Source of the DNA: Apus apus
Lineage: Eukaryota; Chordata; Aves; Apodiformes; Apodidae
Direction of reading: 5' to 3'
Length of the DNA: 64,000 bases
Assembly: GCF_020740795.1 (NCBI RefSeq)
Contig: NC_067305.1
Coordinates: 1,550,001-1,614,000 of the forward strand
Under the pieces are notes generated by a model. The model saw nothing but the letters and a program-made list of their open reading frames with translations. It did not search any database and was not told the origin of the DNA. The position numbers and the translations under genes were made by a program. Each line of letters begins with the position of its first letter. Position 1 is the stretch's first letter. Shown piece by piece: positions 63,151 through 64,000 of this stretch.

Positions 63151-64000
63151 AAAACCCCAACCAAAACGCAGGAGATGACAAACATACAAGGGCAGAGCAG
63201 CTGCAGCTGCAACCCAGAAGCACAGGAAGACTCAGCAATAGGCTCATCTCCTCAGACATCAGTGGAGATGCCACCAAAAGTGTGTTGCTTGAGAGTAAAT
63301 CTAATTCCTCTCCTTTGTGGAGGGCTGGAGCCTGCGTCCTTCAGAGGACACAGGAATGACCACCCAGCCAGATAAGTTCACTTCAGGTTTTACAGGACAG
63401 GTGTGAACACTCTGACCCACGGCACGAGAAATAAAAGAACTTTGCTTTACAACTTTTTTCTTTAAAAAGGGAAAAAAAAAATCCAAACCAAAAAACAACC
63501 ACATGCGATAGGGAGGCACATCCACCTTCCCACAGCCTCTCAGGCCATTCATCATTTGGATAAAATCCAGTTTCACATTGAAATTCAGCTGGACTTTCAA
63601 ATGCAAATACGAGGAGAAGAGCAACATATGGTTGAGGTTAGTACGTATTTCTCCTAATTAAATGGCATGCTGCTGCTTTGTATAACAATGTTAATGGGGC
63701 ATTAAGGAGCCTTTGGAAGAGAGACCACCTCACTTTAAAAAAAAAAAAGAGTCCCAGAAAGCAGAAGGGGCCCAGGACCTCCCCACTCTCACCACAAGGA
63801 CGGGTTTTGTCATTGCTCACAACCAAGCCATCCATGACCCCCTGGCTGTGCATACAGGGCAGAAAGGTAAGAGGCAACTGGCAACACCAGTGTCCTCCAA
63901 GGCTCATCCTGCAGGATTCTGGCTGGGTCTTCTTCCAGGTCACAGCCACGATGGGTTGTCCCCCCCTGGATGTCACCACATCTGCGACCAAAGAGCACCA

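Larger units (their letters stand above)
40938..64000 (-). other. TCF3: 5' intron of TCF3, open at the right edge
   Basis: At least 23 kb upstream of exon 4. I searched for exon 3 (expected to end on a single G before GT, homologous to FPLPVTNGKGRPASLAG) and exon 2 (DKELSDLLDFS) and found neither. It contains nine CR1 fragments, AT-rich motif-dense islands at 42.84-43.20, 45.34-45.56 and 46.92-47.11 kb, and long stretches of unique sequence without recognisable features, notably 48.3-50.3, 52.2-55.6, 56.0-58.1 and 60.4-62.3 kb. Confidence 0.8.

Overview
The window is vertebrate, almost certainly bird, genomic DNA from a GC-rich gene-dense region. At least 25 fragments of the CR1 LINE, the dominant avian interspersed repeat, are scattered through it, most ending in the diagnostic 3' GATTCTATGATTC-type tail. 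Exons are short, GT-AG bounded and separated by introns that are small for a vertebrate, as on an avian microchromosome. The species cannot be fixed from sequence alone.

One gene fills the window: TCF3 (E2A), the class I bHLH transcription factor that gives E12 and E47. It runs on the minus strand, 5' end to the right. I can place 15 constitutive coding exons plus the two alternative bHLH exons' worth of sequence: human-style exon 4 (40864-40937) through exon 17 (10981-11128), the E12 bHLH exon (9771-10009), the E47 bHLH exon (6553-6779) and the terminal exon with the stop codon at 5857-5859. All splice phases join. The E47 form contributes 1,841 coding bases here, about 612 residues, against 654 for the whole human protein. 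Exons 1-3 (start codon and AD1 activation domain) were not found and presumably lie to the right.

Layout, left to right: 1-4.4 kb downstream flank, with a GC-rich block at 3.35-4.29 kb that could hold fragments of an unrecognised gene; 4.45-5.86 kb 3' UTR; 5.86-11.1 kb the C-terminal splice module that chooses E12 or E47; 11.6-18.3 kb a compact exon cluster (exons 16 to 9) with AD2, the conserved central helix and an 18-bp minisatellite; 18.3-41 kb exons 8 to 4 in larger introns loaded with CR1; 41-64 kb one long 5' intron with CR1 and several AT-rich islands that look like regulatory elements.

The first 16.1 kb contains no recognisable CR1, whereas the remaining 48 kb averages about one per 2 kb. 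The most interesting non-coding signals are two copies of the 12-bp palindrome ATGAATATTCAT (a POU-dimer MORE-type site), one beside a perfect octamer, in two AT-rich islands of the 5' intron; a homeobox/forkhead/nuclear-receptor/E-box cluster at 33.4-33.6 kb; and an E-box-bearing CpG-rich block in intron 8. No prokaryotic, viral or CRISPR feature was seen, and no complete protein-coding gene other than TCF3.
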